Counted from the first letter of the stretch, positions 27,772 to 37,789 are shown. The stretch: 64,000 nt of DNA from Schauerella aestuarii (GCF_009866805.1 NZ_SIZW01000039.1:1-64000), one strand, 5' to 3'. Numbers and translations: made by a program. Notes: a model not told the origin generated them from the sequence alone.

Positions 27772-28869
27772 ATGACTTCCGCCTGCTCTCTCGAATTTCG
27801 CTCTACCCCCTCCTCCAAAGCGCGCGTGCTCGCCGAACGCGAAGCCATCCTCGCCGACCCTGGTTTCGGCAAACACTTCACCGATCACATGATTTCGATC
27901 GACTGGACGATGGCTGAAGGCTGGCACAACGCCGAGGTCACGCCGTACGGTCCGTTGTTGCTCGATCCGGCTGCGTCGGTGTTGCACTACGCGCAGGAAA
28001 TCTTCGAAGGATTGAAAGCGTTCCGTCACGCCGATGGTTCGATCTGGACGTTTCGTCCCGAGGCCAATGCCGCGCGCATGCAGCGATCGGCGCGTCGCCT
28101 CGCCCTTCCCGAACTGCCCGCCGACATTTTCGTCGAGTCGCTGCGCCAGCTCGTGCAGGCGGATGCCGATTGGGTGCCTACGGGGGGAGAAACCAGCCTG
28201 TATCTGCGTCCGTTCATGATCGCCAACGAGAGCTTCCTCGGCGTGCGCTCGGCACAGAAAGCGGCGTATTACGTGATCGCCAGCCCGGCAGGCCCTTACT
28301 TCGCCAAAGGCGTTGCGCCAGTGTCGATCTGGTTATCCACAGACTATGCCCGCGCTGCCAAGGGTGGTACGGGTGCGGCCAAATGCGGCGGCAATTACGC
28401 GGCGTCGTTGTTGCCGCAGCAAGAAGCCTACGAACATGGTTGCGCCCAGGTTTTGTTCCTGGATCCCAGCGAAGGCAAGTATCTGGAAGAGCTGGGCGGC
28501 ATGAATGTGTTCATGGTCAAGCGCGACGGCACCGTGTTGACCCCGGCCTTGTCGGGCAGCATTCTTGAAGGTGTGACGCGCGACAGCATCATTCAACTGG
28601 CGCGCGATCGCGGTCACGCCGTGGAAGAACGCGCAATCAGCATCGACGAGTGGCGCGACGGCGTCACCTCGGGTGAGATCAGTGAGGTGTTTGCCTGCGG
28701 TACGGCCGCAGTCGTGACGCCGATCACGATGCTCAAGGGGAAGGATTTTGCAGTGGGCAATGAATCGGCACCCGCCGGCGAATTGACGATGGCCCTGCGC
28801 CGCGATCTGACGGACATTCAGTATGGCCGTCAGCCCGATCGTCACGGCTGGATGACCCAACTCGCGTAA
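27772..28869 (+). CDS. ilvE: Branched-chain amino acid aminotransferase
   Basis: 365-residue class IV PLP aminotransferase of the longer (bacterial/eukaryotic BCAT, IlvE type II) form. It has FGKHFTDHMISIDW, LHYAQEIFEGLKAFR, LYLRPFMIANESFLGV, AKCGGNYAASLLPQ (lysine region), LEELGGMNVF and EVFACGTAAVVTPI. It interconverts Leu, Ile and Val with their 2-oxo acids. The ATG at 27772 gives a standard start, but no strong Shine-Dalgarno is visible; an in-frame GTG at 27724 is an alternative. An exact DnaA box lies inside the gene at 28333. Confidence 0.93.
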   Translation: MTSACSLEFRSTPSSKARVLAEREAILADPGFGKHFTDHMISIDWTMAEGWHNAEVTPYGPLLLDPAASVLHYAQEIFEGLKAFRHADGSIWTFRPEANAARMQRSARRLALPELPADIFVESLRQLVQADADWVPTGGETSLYLRPFMIANESFLGVRSAQKAAYYVIASPAGPYFAKGVAPVSIWLSTDYARAAKGGTGAAKCGGNYAASLLPQQEAYEHGCAQVLFLDPSEGKYLEELGGMNVFMVKRDGTVLTPALSGSILEGVTRDSIIQLARDRGHAVEERAISIDEWRDGVTSGEISEVFACGTAAVVTPITMLKGKDFAVGNESAPAGELTMALRRDLTDIQYGRQPDRHGWMTQLA

Positions 28870-28987
28870 TGGGCTGATGCCTCACGTGTGGGGCGATGCC
28901 TGACGTGCCAATGCGCGCGCGTGCCGTTCTGCGGTTCGCGCGCGTTTGTTTTTGACCAAGATCACTTCACACCAGGATTGAATCATC

Positions 28988-29476
28988 ATGCTCGAAGGGT
29001 TTGCGTACGCAGTCGTGCTGGGCATCGGGGCGACCGCCCTCCTGGATATCTGGGCGCAGGTGTTGAAAGCGGTACTGGGTTATCCGCCTCCCAACTGGGG
29101 CATGGTGGGACGCTGGTTTGCACATTTACCGCGCGGCACGTTCTTTCATCACGGCATTGGGCAATCGGCACCGGTGAATCGTGAACTGGCGATCGGCTGG
29201 ACGATGCACTATGTGGTCGGCATCGTTTTCGCGGCAGCCTTGCTGCTGATCTGGGGTGTGGAATGGGTGCATGCTCCGCGCTTCATCCCGGCGTGGATCG
29301 TGGGCCTGGTCACGGTGGGCGCCGGCTGGTTTATCTTGCAGCCGGGGATGGGCGCGGGGGTGGCCGCGTCCAAGACGCCCAACCCAATCCGCGCTCGCGT
29401 GCTCAACATCGTGGGCCATACCGTGTTTGCCATCGGGCTGTACGGGACGGCGCTGTTGATCAGCGCGGTGCGCTAG
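28988..29476 (+). CDS. DUF2938-family membrane protein
   Basis: 162-residue protein with four hydrophobic segments (about residues 6-29, 69-90, 95-115 and 138-160). The pattern TALLDIWAQ ... PPPNWGMVGRWFAHLPRGTFFHHGI ... GWTMHYVVGIVFA matches the DUF2938 family, whose function is unknown. It stands alone downstream of ilvE with a weak AGGATT ribosome-binding site. No pathway role can be assigned. Confidence 0.82.
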   Translation: MLEGFAYAVVLGIGATALLDIWAQVLKAVLGYPPPNWGMVGRWFAHLPRGTFFHHGIGQSAPVNRELAIGWTMHYVVGIVFAAALLLIWGVEWVHAPRFIPAWIVGLVTVGAGWFILQPGMGAGVAASKTPNPIRARVLNIVGHTVFAIGLYGTALLISAVR

Positions 29477-29697
29477 GTTGAGCAATGACGTGAGCCTGGC
29501 GGTAAACGCCACACTTGGGCAAATTGCTTTGGCCGACCCCGCAGCCTATGGGTGTGTGTGCCAGCAATTCCTAACGCGCCAGCGCGCGGCATAGAATGAA
29601 GCGGTGCGTCTGAAGTGCGCTTCGGATGCGCTCCTGTCGCACAGACTTGAAGCATTACACCGCCTGCCTTTCCACTGACTCAAGTAAAGGACTGTTG

Positions 29698-30681
29698 ATG
29701 AAATACGTGTCGTTGGGTAATACCGGCTTGAAGGTTTCCGAACTCACACTGGGATGCATGACGTATGGCATCCCGGATCGCGGCGCGCACGCATGGACGT
29801 TCGACGAGGAGAAGAGCCGGCCGTTGATCAAGCACGCGATCGAGTTGGGCTTCAATTTCTTCGACACTTCCAACAGTTACTCCGACGGCACGTCGGAAGA
29901 AATCACGGGCCGGGCGTTGCGCGACTTCGCCAAGCGCGACGAAGTAGTGATCGCGACCAAGGTGTACTTTCCATCGCGCAAAGCGCCAAACATCGGTGGT
30001 CTATCGCGCAAAGCGATATTCACCGAGATCGACAACAGCTTGCGTCGGCTGGGCACGGATTACGTCGATCTCTATCAGATCCATCGCTGGGATTACAAAA
30101 CGCCGATCGAAGAAACCCTTGAAGCTTTGCATGACGTGGTGAAGGCAGGCAAGGCACGTTATATCGGCGCGTCGTCGATGTATGCGTGGCAATTTTCGAA
30201 AGCCTTGTACACCTCGGAGCGACATGGCTGGACACGCTTCAGCACCATGCAGAATCATCTGAATCTGCTCAACCGCGAAGAAGAGCGCGAGATGATGCCG
30301 CTATGCCGCGATCAGGGCATCGGCGTGCTGCCGTGGAGCCCGCTTGCGCGCGGGCGTTTGACGCGCGATTGGGACGTGACCACCGATCGGATGGAAACGG
30401 ATGAGGTCGGCAAAGGCTTGTATCTGGCGCACACCGCCGAAAGCGATCGGCGCGTGGTGGAAGCCGTGGCGAAGGTCGCTGCGGCACGCGGTGTGCCGCG
30501 TGCGCAGGTCGCGTTGGCTTGGGTGAAGCAGGTGAAGGGTGTGACGGCGCCGATCATCGGCGCATCCAAAACGTCGCATCTGGATGACGCTGTGGCGGCA
30601 CTGAGCCTGACGCTGAGCGATGACGATATCGCTACGCTTGAAGCGCCCTACGTGCCGCATGCCGTGTCGGGATTCTATTGA
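29698..30681 (+). CDS. Aldo/keto reductase
   Basis: 327-residue NADPH-dependent aldo/keto reductase (TIM barrel). It begins MKYVSLGNTGLKVSELTLGCM, with the catalytic Asp/Tyr region NFFDTSNSYSDGTSEEITGRAL, catalytic Lys in VVIATKVYF, the His region DLYQIHRWD, and the cofactor motif near APIIGASKTSHLDDAV. The length and opening fit the AKR11/YajO-like group. The ATG follows AAAGGA at good spacing. It is convergent with mnmE, with zero bases between the two stop codons. The substrate is unknown. Confidence 0.92.
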   Translation: MKYVSLGNTGLKVSELTLGCMTYGIPDRGAHAWTFDEEKSRPLIKHAIELGFNFFDTSNSYSDGTSEEITGRALRDFAKRDEVVIATKVYFPSRKAPNIGGLSRKAIFTEIDNSLRRLGTDYVDLYQIHRWDYKTPIEETLEALHDVVKAGKARYIGASSMYAWQFSKALYTSERHGWTRFSTMQNHLNLLNREEEREMMPLCRDQGIGVLPWSPLARGRLTRDWDVTTDRMETDEVGKGLYLAHTAESDRRVVEAVAKVAAARGVPRAQVALAWVKQVKGVTAPIIGASKTSHLDDAVAALSLTLSDDDIATLEAPYVPHAVSGFY

Positions 30682-32040
30682 TCACTTGCCGATGCAAAAA
30701 TTCGAGAAGATCTCGCCTAGCAGATCGTCGCTGGTGAATTGACCCGTGATGCGCGTGAGGCTCAAGTGGGCCAATCGCAATTCTTCGGCAAAGAGATCGA
30801 GCACGCGGTCGTCATGCTCGGCATGCGACCGCGCCAGTTCCAGATGATCCGCGGCCGCTTGCAACGCCACCAGGTGCCGCTCGCGTGCCAGCCATGGCGA
30901 TTCGGCACCCGGATTCCACCCCGCGATCGACAAGAGCCTGGCTTTCAACGCGACGAGCCCATCGCCGCGCTGTGCCGAAACGCCGATCTGGTTGTCTTGT
31001 GCGTCGAAGGCCACAGGCAATAGATCGATCTTGTTGAACACTTCCAGCATGGGTGTACCGGCCGGCAGTCGTGCGGCAATGGCCGTATCGAGCGCGTCTT
31101 CCGGCTGACGCGCATCCTGCAAATGCACGATCACATCGGCGCGTTCGATTTCGCGCCAGGTGCGTTCGATGCCGATGCTTTCCACGGTGTCGTCGGTGTC
31201 GCGCAATCCTGCGGTATCGACGATGTGCAAAGGCACGCCATCGAGATGAATGGCTTGCACGACTTTGTCGCGCGTGGTGCCGGCGATCGGCGTAACGATG
31301 GCGATATCTTCGCCAGCCAGCGCATTGAGCAGACTGGATTTGCCCACGTTGGGTTGCCCGGCCAGCACCACATGCAAGCCTTCGCGCAGGATGACGCCCT
31401 GACGGGCCTGCGCGATCATGGCATTCAAGTCTGACGCAAGCGTGTCGAGCAACGGCCGTGCTTGGTACTTCTCGAGAAACTCGATTTCTTCTTCGGGAAA
31501 ATCCAGGGTGGCTTCGACGAGCATGCGCAAGTGCACGATGCGGTCGGCCAAGCCGTTCACGCGATCCGAGAACACCCCCGACAACGAGCGCATGGCACCG
31601 CGTGCGGCAGCCTCTGACGACGCTTCGATCAGATCGGCCACGCCTTCGGCCTGCGCCAGGTCGATGCGTTCGTTCAAGAACGCGCGTTGCGTGAATTCGC
31701 CCGGTTCCGCCAGGCGCATGCCGTCGGCGGTGCCGATGGCGAGGCAGCGATCGAGGATGCGCCGCAGTACCGCCGGCCCGCCATGCCCCTGAAGCTCGAC
31801 CACGTCTTCGCCGGTGTAGGAATGGGGGGCGTTGAAGTAGAGCGCGATGCCTTCATCCAGCGTTTCGCCATCGGCGGCGCAAAACGGCAGATAGTGTGCA
31901 TGGCGCGGGGTGAGCACGCGTCCGAACATCTCGAGCATCCAGCCTTTCAGATCCCGGCCCGACACGCGGACGACGCCGATGCCGCCGCGTCCCGGTGCGG
32001 TGGCAATCGCTGCAATGGTTATATCGATATAAGCGGACAT
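30682..32040 (-). CDS. mnmE: tRNA modification GTPase MnmE
   Basis: 452-residue GTPase (TrmE). The N-terminal tetrahydrofolate-binding domain begins [20 protein letters not shown]. The G domain has [14 protein letters not shown] (G1), DTAGLR (G3) and NKIDLL (G4), and the protein ends in the invariant FCIGK. It works with MnmG on wobble uridine 34 of tRNAs. In many bacteria mnmE follows yidC; here it is about 7.5 kb away, with a block of transport and metabolic genes between. Confidence 0.96.
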   Translation of the reverse strand: MSAYIDITIAAIATAPGRGGIGVVRVSGRDLKGWMLEMFGRVLTPRHAHYLPFCAADGETLDEGIALYFNAPHSYTGEDVVELQGHGGPAVLRRILDRCLAIGTADGMRLAEPGEFTQRAFLNERIDLAQAEGVADLIEASSEAAARGAMRSLSGVFSDRVNGLADRIVHLRMLVEATLDFPEEEIEFLEKYQARPLLDTLASDLNAMIAQARQGVILREGLHVVLAGQPNVGKSSLLNALAGEDIAIVTPIAGTTRDKVVQAIHLDGVPLHIVDTAGLRDTDDTVESIGIERTWREIERADVIVHLQDARQPEDALDTAIAARLPAGTPMLEVFNKIDLLPVAFDAQDNQIGVSAQRGDGLVALKARLLSIAGWNPGAESPWLARERHLVALQAAADHLELARSHAEHDDRVLDLFAEELRLAHLSLTRITGQFTSDDLLGEIFSNFCIGK

Positions 32041-32194
32041 GGGGGTTGGACGGTAGGCAAAGCGGAAATATAACGGGTGCGAGCGCTGCTAACGGCGCAT
32101 ATCACTTTTAGTTGTGAAGAAACGCCTAATTCGTCGTTTGAATAATCAGACGCGGTTTTCATAATGGGCTGGACTGTTCTCATTGGAGCATTAC

Positions 32195-33130
32195 ATGTCC
32201 GCCCAAGCCGTAGCCACTGAAGTATTGTCGTCGTCTTCCGTACTGCCGCCGTTTGCCGGAGCACATACCGCCGGCGGCCAGGATTTCGAGGTCATTCCGT
32301 TCAACGCCGGATTGGGCGCTGAAATCGTCGGCATCGATTTGGGCAAGCCGCTGTCGGTGGCGGATTTTGCGCGTGTGCATCGCGCGCACCTGGATCATCA
32401 CGTGGTGGTGTTCCGCGACCAGCGCATCACGCCGCAACAGCACATCGATTTCAGCCGCCGCTTCGGCAAGCTGATGATTCATGTGCTGCATCAGTTTCAC
32501 CTCGCCAATCATCCGGAAATTCTGATCGTCTCCAATATCGTGGAAGACGGAAAGCCGGTGGGTCTGGGCGATGCCGGCAAGTATTGGCACTCGGATATTT
32601 CGTACAAGCCGTTGCCCAGTCTGGGTTCGCTGTTGCATGCGCAAGAATTGCCGGCTGAGGGCGGCGATACGCTGTTTGCGAATATGCACACCGCGTATGA
32701 AACGTTGCCAGCCGAAATCAAGGCGGCGATCGACGGCAAGGTGGCGGTGCACTCGTACCTCGCGAAGTACGACGATATGAAGAAAGCCGCCAACTGGCGT
32801 CCCACGCTCAGTGCCGAGCAGTTGGCACAAGTGAAGGCGGTGTCGCATCCGGCAGTGCGCACGCATCCGGAAACGGGCCGCCGAGCCTTGTTCGTGAGCG
32901 AGGGTTTCACCACGCACATCGAGGGCTTGCCCGAAGACGAGAGTCGCGATCTGCTGAATCAGTTGTTCGCGCACAGCACCAAGGACGAGTTTATCTACCG
33001 TCATCAATGGCGCGAACACGATCTTGTGTTCTGGGATAACCGGTCGTTGATCCACTTGGCTGCGGGCTGTCCGACGCATCTGCGCCGCAAACTTTTCCGC
33101 ACCACGATCGAAGGCGATTTGCCGTACTGA
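32195..33130 (+). CDS. TauD/TfdA-type 2-oxoglutarate-dependent dioxygenase
   Basis: 311-residue non-heme iron oxygenase. The iron ligands are visible in KYWHSDISYKP (HxD) and IHLAAG (distal His), and the 2-oxoglutarate arginine region is HLRRKLFRTTIEG. The domain start FNAGLGAEIVGIDLGKPL is typical of TauD. It would oxidise a sulfonate or similar substrate, releasing sulfite or an aldehyde. The ATG at 32195 follows GGAG by six bases. An ABC transporter of the taurine/alkanesulfonate type follows, suggesting import and cleavage of an organosulfur or related compound. The exact substrate is not evident. Confidence 0.9.
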   Translation: MSAQAVATEVLSSSSVLPPFAGAHTAGGQDFEVIPFNAGLGAEIVGIDLGKPLSVADFARVHRAHLDHHVVVFRDQRITPQQHIDFSRRFGKLMIHVLHQFHLANHPEILIVSNIVEDGKPVGLGDAGKYWHSDISYKPLPSLGSLLHAQELPAEGGDTLFANMHTAYETLPAEIKAAIDGKVAVHSYLAKYDDMKKAANWRPTLSAEQLAQVKAVSHPAVRTHPETGRRALFVSEGFTTHIEGLPEDESRDLLNQLFAHSTKDEFIYRHQWREHDLVFWDNRSLIHLAAGCPTHLRRKLFRTTIEGDLPY

Positions 33131-33208
33131 TCGGCTTGCTCACGATGCCTGTGGATAACGCGACAACGATGTTGTGCGTGCCACGCTCTGAAAAATAATA
33201 GGTTTCCT

Positions 33209-34306
33209 GTGGACAACTCAGTTTCCTCTTTTTCGCCCGCTTCCGACGCGTCCGTTGTGTGGGGTCCGGCGCCGTCTGCACCGTCTGCATTTGTGCGTTA
33301 CGTGACCAGTGTGGCGATGGCGGCCGTGCTCGTGGTGCTCGCCTTGGCGTCGCCCACCCCTGCGGTCGCTGCAGAAGGCCGCCTGCGTGTGGCCGAGCAG
33401 TTCGGCATCGTGTATCTGCTGTTGAACGTGGCGCGCGATCAGAAGCTGATCGAAAAGCACGGCAAAGAACTCGGCGTCGATATCGATGTGGAGTGGCTGC
33501 GACTGTCTGGGGGGGCGGCCGTCAATGACGCGTTGCTGACCGGTGCGGTGGACATCGCCGGTGCCGGCGTGGGTCCGCTCTTCACGATCTGGGACCGCAC
33601 CAAGGGCCGTCAGAACGTGCGCGGCGTGGCATCGCTGGGTAACTTCCCGTATTACCTCGTGAGCAACAATCCCGACATCAAGACAATCGCCGATTTCACT
33701 GAAAAGGATCGCATCGCCGTACCGGCGGTGGGCGTTTCGGTGCAGTCGCGCGTGCTGCAATTGGCAGCGTCCAAGATTTGGGGTGATGCGCAATTCAATA
33801 AGCTCGACCCCATCACCGTGGCGTTGCCGCACCCGGACGCGGCGGCGGCGATTATTTCGGGTGGCACGGAGATCACGGGCCACTTCGGCAATCCGCCGTT
33901 CCAGGAGCAAGTGCTGGCCGGCAATCCGCGCGCGCACATCGTGCTGAATTCCTATGACGTGCTGGGTGGTCCAAGTTCGTCGACGGTATTGTTTGCCACC
34001 GAGAAATTCCGCAAGGAAAGCCCCAAGACGTACCAGGCATTTCTGCTGGCCTTGCAGGAGGCCGCCGATTTCGCCAGCAAGAATCCCGAGAAGGCGGCCG
34101 ACACATATTTGCGCGTGACGGGCGCCAAGCAGGATCGCTCGCTGATCGTGAACGTGATCACCAACCCCGCCGTGCAGTTCAAGCTCAAGCCAGAAAACAC
34201 CTTGTCGCTGGGGACGTTCATGCACAAAGTGGGCGCGATCAAGAACGAGCCCAAGAGCGTCAACGATTACTTCTTCGACGATCCCCTTACCGCGTCGGGC
34301 AGCTGA
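33209..34306 (+). CDS. ABC transporter substrate-binding protein (TauA/SsuA/NMT1-like)
   Basis: 365-residue receptor. An N-terminal stretch is followed by a hydrophobic signal segment (FVRYVTSVAMAAVLVVLALA) and ...PAVAAEGRLRVAEQFGIVYLLLNVA, as in nitrate/sulfonate/thiamine-precursor receptors. The start is uncertain: GTG at 33209 opens the frame, but the extra ~28 residues before the hydrophobic core are unusual for a signal peptide. A later start is possible. An exact DnaA box (33150) lies upstream. It overlaps the ATPase gene by one base (TGATG). Confidence 0.87.
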   Translation: MDNSVSSFSPASDASVVWGPAPSAPSAFVRYVTSVAMAAVLVVLALASPTPAVAAEGRLRVAEQFGIVYLLLNVARDQKLIEKHGKELGVDIDVEWLRLSGGAAVNDALLTGAVDIAGAGVGPLFTIWDRTKGRQNVRGVASLGNFPYYLVSNNPDIKTIADFTEKDRIAVPAVGVSVQSRVLQLAASKIWGDAQFNKLDPITVALPHPDAAAAIISGGTEITGHFGNPPFQEQVLAGNPRAHIVLNSYDVLGGPSSSTVLFATEKFRKESPKTYQAFLLALQEAADFASKNPEKAADTYLRVTGAKQDRSLIVNVITNPAVQFKLKPENTLSLGTFMHKVGAIKNEPKSVNDYFFDDPLTASGS

Positions 34307-35109
34307 TGGATAAACAGCCCGCGCCCCTGCTCGAAGTCGACCGCGTGTCGCTGGAGTACAAAACGCCGCAGCTTCGCGTGCGCGCCACGCACGACGTGAG
34401 TTTCGATGTGCTGCCCAATGACCGCTACATATTGCTGGGGCCTTCGGGCTGCGGCAAGTCGACGTTGTTGAAGGCCGTGGCGGGTTTCATTGCACCGTCC
34501 ACCGGCACGATTCGCCTGGATGGCAAAACCGTGCGCGAGCCGGGCCCCGATCGCGTGGTGGTGTTTCAGGAGTTCGATCAGTTGCCGCCGTGGAAGACGG
34601 TGCTGGAAAACGTGGTGTTTCCGCTGGTCGCGTCCAAGACGCTCAAGCGCCGCGAAGCCACCGAACGTGCGCGGCACTATCTGGACAAGGTCGGGCTGTC
34701 GGCGTTTGTGGATGCCTATCCGCATACGCTCTCCGGCGGCATGAAGCAACGTGTGGCCATCGCCCGTGCGCTGGCCATGCAACCGCGCATTCTGCTCATG
34801 GACGAACCCTTTGCGGCCCTGGATGCCCTCACGCGGCGCAAGATGCAGGAAGAGCTGCTGGCGCTGTGGGACGACGTGGGCTTCACGCTGTTGTTCGTCA
34901 CCCATTCGATCGACGAAGCGCTGATCGTGGGCAATCGCGTGCTGTTGCTTTCTCCCCATCCGGGACGTGTACGCGCCGAAATGAACGCGCACCAGTTCGG
35001 TATGCATAGCCAAGGCTCGGCGGCCTTTCAGAACGCCTCGCGCCGCATTCACGATTTGCTGTTTGAATCGCCCGACGCCATCGAACCCGATATTCGCGCC
35101 GTCGCCTGA
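34306..35109 (+). CDS. ABC transporter ATP-binding protein (TauB/SsuB-like)
   Basis: 267-residue ATPase subunit. Walker A is LLGPSGCGKSTLLKAV, the Q loop VVVFQEFDQLPPWKTVLENV, the signature LSGGMKQRVAIARALA, and Walker B ILLMDEPFAALDALTR, with the switch histidine in FVTHSIDEAL. It energises import together with the preceding receptor and following permease. The Q loop with LPPWKTVLENV is the taurine/nitrate/sulfonate type. Confidence 0.94.
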   Translation: MDKQPAPLLEVDRVSLEYKTPQLRVRATHDVSFDVLPNDRYILLGPSGCGKSTLLKAVAGFIAPSTGTIRLDGKTVREPGPDRVVVFQEFDQLPPWKTVLENVVFPLVASKTLKRREATERARHYLDKVGLSAFVDAYPHTLSGGMKQRVAIARALAMQPRILLMDEPFAALDALTRRKMQEELLALWDDVGFTLLFVTHSIDEALIVGNRVLLLSPHPGRVRAEMNAHQFGMHSQGSAAFQNASRRIHDLLFESPDAIEPDIRAVA

Positions 35110-35122
35110 CCTGACGCTACCC

Positions 35123-35995
35123 ATGACCACCCCTTCGACCTACATTCGGCCGGAACGCGATATCGCGCTGGCGCCATTGCCCGACACGTTCGAAGCCGCC
35201 GCACCCCTGCCCTGGCTCGAACGCGTGTGGCAGTACGAAGCGCTGCGCAAAACCTTCATCCTGATTGCGCTGGCTGCGATCTGGGAAGGCGCTGCCCGCT
35301 ATACCGATAACGATCTGCTGCTTCCAGGATTTATCCAGACTGCGCAGGCGTTCTTCAACGGCATCGCCACCGGTGAGTTGTTGTCGCGCGCGGCAATGTC
35401 GCTGCAGGTGCTGCTCAAGGGCTACGTGGTGGGTATCGTGCTCGCGTTCACCCTCACCTCACTGGCCGTGTCCACGCGGCTGGGACGCGATCTGTTGTCG
35501 ACGCTGACCTCGATGTTCAATCCCCTCCCCGCCATCGCGCTCTTGCCCTTGGCGTTGCTGTGGTTCGGTCTGGGTGAAGGGAGCTTGATTTTCGTGCTGA
35601 TCCATTCGGTGCTGTGGGCGCTGGCTTTGAATACCTACAGCGGGTTCCTGTCGGTATCCGAAACGTTGCGGATGGCTGGCCGCAACTACGGACTGCGCGG
35701 CGTGCCCTACGTCTTTCAGATCCTCATTCCCGCGGCGTTGCCCGCCATCATGTCAGGTCTCAAGATCGGTTGGGCGTTTGCGTGGCGCACGCTGATCGCC
35801 GCCGAACTGGTGTTCGGTTCGGCCAGCGGCAAGGGCGGGCTTGGTTGGTACATCTATCAAAGCCGCAACGAGCTGTATACCGACAAGGCGTTTGCGGGTC
35901 TGGCAGCGGTGGTGATCATCGGGTTGCTGGTCGAGACGCTGGGCTTCAATACGCTCGAGCGCGTGACGGTGCGACGCTGGGGCATGCAGCGTTAA
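35123..35995 (+). CDS. ABC transporter permease (TauC/SsuC-like)
   Basis: 290-residue inner-membrane permease with about six hydrophobic helices. The EAA-type cytoplasmic loop is ETLRMAGRNYGLRGVPYVFQILIPAALPAIMSGLKIGW, characteristic of binding-protein-dependent transport. The ATG at 35123 begins 13 bp after the ATPase stop. It completes the receptor-ATPase-permease unit placed downstream of the TauD-like oxygenase. Confidence 0.93.
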   Translation: MTTPSTYIRPERDIALAPLPDTFEAAAPLPWLERVWQYEALRKTFILIALAAIWEGAARYTDNDLLLPGFIQTAQAFFNGIATGELLSRAAMSLQVLLKGYVVGIVLAFTLTSLAVSTRLGRDLLSTLTSMFNPLPAIALLPLALLWFGLGEGSLIFVLIHSVLWALALNTYSGFLSVSETLRMAGRNYGLRGVPYVFQILIPAALPAIMSGLKIGWAFAWRTLIAAELVFGSASGKGGLGWYIYQSRNELYTDKAFAGLAAVVIIGLLVETLGFNTLERVTVRRWGMQR

Positions 35996-36103
35996 GGTCG
36001 TCGTCAGTCGTATGAAGACATTGCGAATCTTCAACGTGCTTGGCGTTTTGTAGAAAGCGATTGCCGTAAAAATGGAAGCTCTTCAGTTTCCTGGTGATTT
36101 GCG

Positions 36104-37711
36104 ATGGCCGTCGCACCGCTCGAGTCGGCAATGGCGATGTTTCGTGCCGGCCGGTACGACGACGCCGAAGCCGTATTGCAACGTCTGGTGCAAGCTCCTG
36201 AGCTAGCTGGCGATGCGCTCGAAGGGCTCGGCTATATCGCCGCCAAACGTGGCGACTATCATCGCTCCGCTTTGCTCCTCGATCGCGCAGCGGCACTCAA
36301 TCCTGATGCTGTCGAACTTTTGCTGTACACCGGGACCGTTCACGTGCGGGCCGGTCAGTTGCGTGCCGCGGAGAACTGGTTTCTGCAATGCCTGGCACGC
36401 CGACCGGGCTGGGTGCCGGCGCTGCTGAATCTTGTGGATGTTCACATTCGATTGCGTGACTACGCGGCGGCCCAAGCTCGCGTCAAGCAGGTGCAGTGCG
36501 CTCATCCCACGTTGGCGGCAGCGCACTATGCGCAGGGTCGCGTGTTGGGCGCCGAAGGCCGCTACACCGAAGAGATCGCCGCCTATCGCCGCGCCATCGC
36601 ATTGAAGCCGGATTTTGTGGATGCGTATGTGAACGCCGGCGTCGCGTTGCGCGACCTGCGGCGCTTTGACGACGCGCTGACGATGTTCAAGAAAGCACTA
36701 GCCATCGATCCCGACCACGCAGGCGCACGCACCAATCGCGCGCAGACCAATCTGCAGCTTGGGCGCTACGAACATGGTTGGCGTGACTACGAATGGCGTT
36801 GGCGTGACGGCGGGCAGTTTCACGGCTTGAAGGGTACGGCATGGCGTGGTGACAAACCGATCGAGGGAAAGACGATACTGGTTCATGCAGAACAGGGATT
36901 GGGCGACATATTGCAGTTCGTGCGGTATGTGGCCTATTTCGAGGGTTTGGGTGCCAGGGTGATGTTGCGCGTGCCGGATTGCCTCGTTGCGCTGTTGGCT
37001 TGCCGGGGTGAGCCCAGCGAGGCCGATGCGCCCGCGGCGCCTTCAGGTGCTCGCGTTTTACCCGGCTGCGTGGCAGCGGTGGTAAACGAGGCGGCGCCGC
37101 TGCCGCCTTACGATGTTCACATACCGCTGCTCAGTCTGCCGCTCGCGTTTTTCAAGCGCGAGCGCAATGTGCCGGCCTGCGTGCCATATCTGCACGCAGA
37201 GGTGAGTCGAGTGGCGGTGTGGCGCGCACGCATTGATGCGTTGAACGCGCAACGGCGTCCTACCGTCGGATTGGTGTGGTCAGGCAGCCGCAAGCTCGAG
37301 GACGACAACCGATCGACGGCGCTTGCGCAATGGGCGCCGATCCTCGGCCTGCCGGTGCAGTTCGTGTCGTTGCAGAAAGAGGTTCCTGAGGCGGATATCA
37401 ATTGCTTGGGTCAATTTTCAAATCTGGCCGACGTGTCAGGCGATCTACATGATTTTGCCGACACCGCTGCCGCCATGTGCTGCCTGGACCTGATCGTATC
37501 GATCGACACGAGCGTTGCGCATCTTGCGGGTGGCCTAGGGTTGCCCGTGTGGCTTGCCTTGGTGCATGCGGCCGATTGGCGCTGGCAGCTCGATCGCAGT
37601 GATTCGGACTGGTATCCGAGCATGACGCTCTATCGTCAGCCGGCAAGGAACGATTGGGACGGGGTCATCGCGCAGATCGCGGCTGCAATGGTGGCACGGT
37701 TTGCGCTGTGA
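36104..37711 (+). CDS. TPR-repeat protein with C-terminal glycosyltransferase-like domain
   Basis: 535-residue protein. The first ~230 residues are tandem tetratricopeptide repeats (AMAMFRAGRYDDAEAVLQRLV..., HYAQGRVLGAEGRYTEEIAAYRRAIALKPD, AYVNAGVALRDLRRFDDALTMFKKALAIDPD). The rest has WRGDKPIEGKTILVHAEQGLGDILQFVRY and LIVSIDTSVAHLAGGLGLPVWLAL, as in heptosyltransferase (GT9)-like domains. Such proteins are usually annotated as TPR plus glycosyltransferase-9-like with unknown acceptor; flagellin or surface glycosylation is one guess. It stands alone between the ABC unit and catalase. Confidence 0.85.
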   Translation: MAVAPLESAMAMFRAGRYDDAEAVLQRLVQAPELAGDALEGLGYIAAKRGDYHRSALLLDRAAALNPDAVELLLYTGTVHVRAGQLRAAENWFLQCLARRPGWVPALLNLVDVHIRLRDYAAAQARVKQVQCAHPTLAAAHYAQGRVLGAEGRYTEEIAAYRRAIALKPDFVDAYVNAGVALRDLRRFDDALTMFKKALAIDPDHAGARTNRAQTNLQLGRYEHGWRDYEWRWRDGGQFHGLKGTAWRGDKPIEGKTILVHAEQGLGDILQFVRYVAYFEGLGARVMLRVPDCLVALLACRGEPSEADAPAAPSGARVLPGCVAAVVNEAAPLPPYDVHIPLLSLPLAFFKRERNVPACVPYLHAEVSRVAVWRARIDALNAQRRPTVGLVWSGSRKLEDDNRSTALAQWAPILGLPVQFVSLQKEVPEADINCLGQFSNLADVSGDLHDFADTAAAMCCLDLIVSIDTSVAHLAGGLGLPVWLALVHAADWRWQLDRSDSDWYPSMTLYRQPARNDWDGVIAQIAAAMVARFAL

Positions 37712-37732
37712 CACGATCGACGTCGCGGCATG

Positions 37733-37768
37733 AAAAAGGGCCGTGCAGCACTTGATGCCGCACGGCCC
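37733..37768 (-). terminator. Intrinsic terminator of catalase gene
   Basis: GGGCCGTGC and GCACGGCCC form a 9-bp stem. On the minus strand the hairpin is followed by TTTTT. It sits 21 bp after the catalase stop. Confidence 0.85.
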
Positions 37769-37789
37769 ACGCTCAGTCTGGCATAAGCC

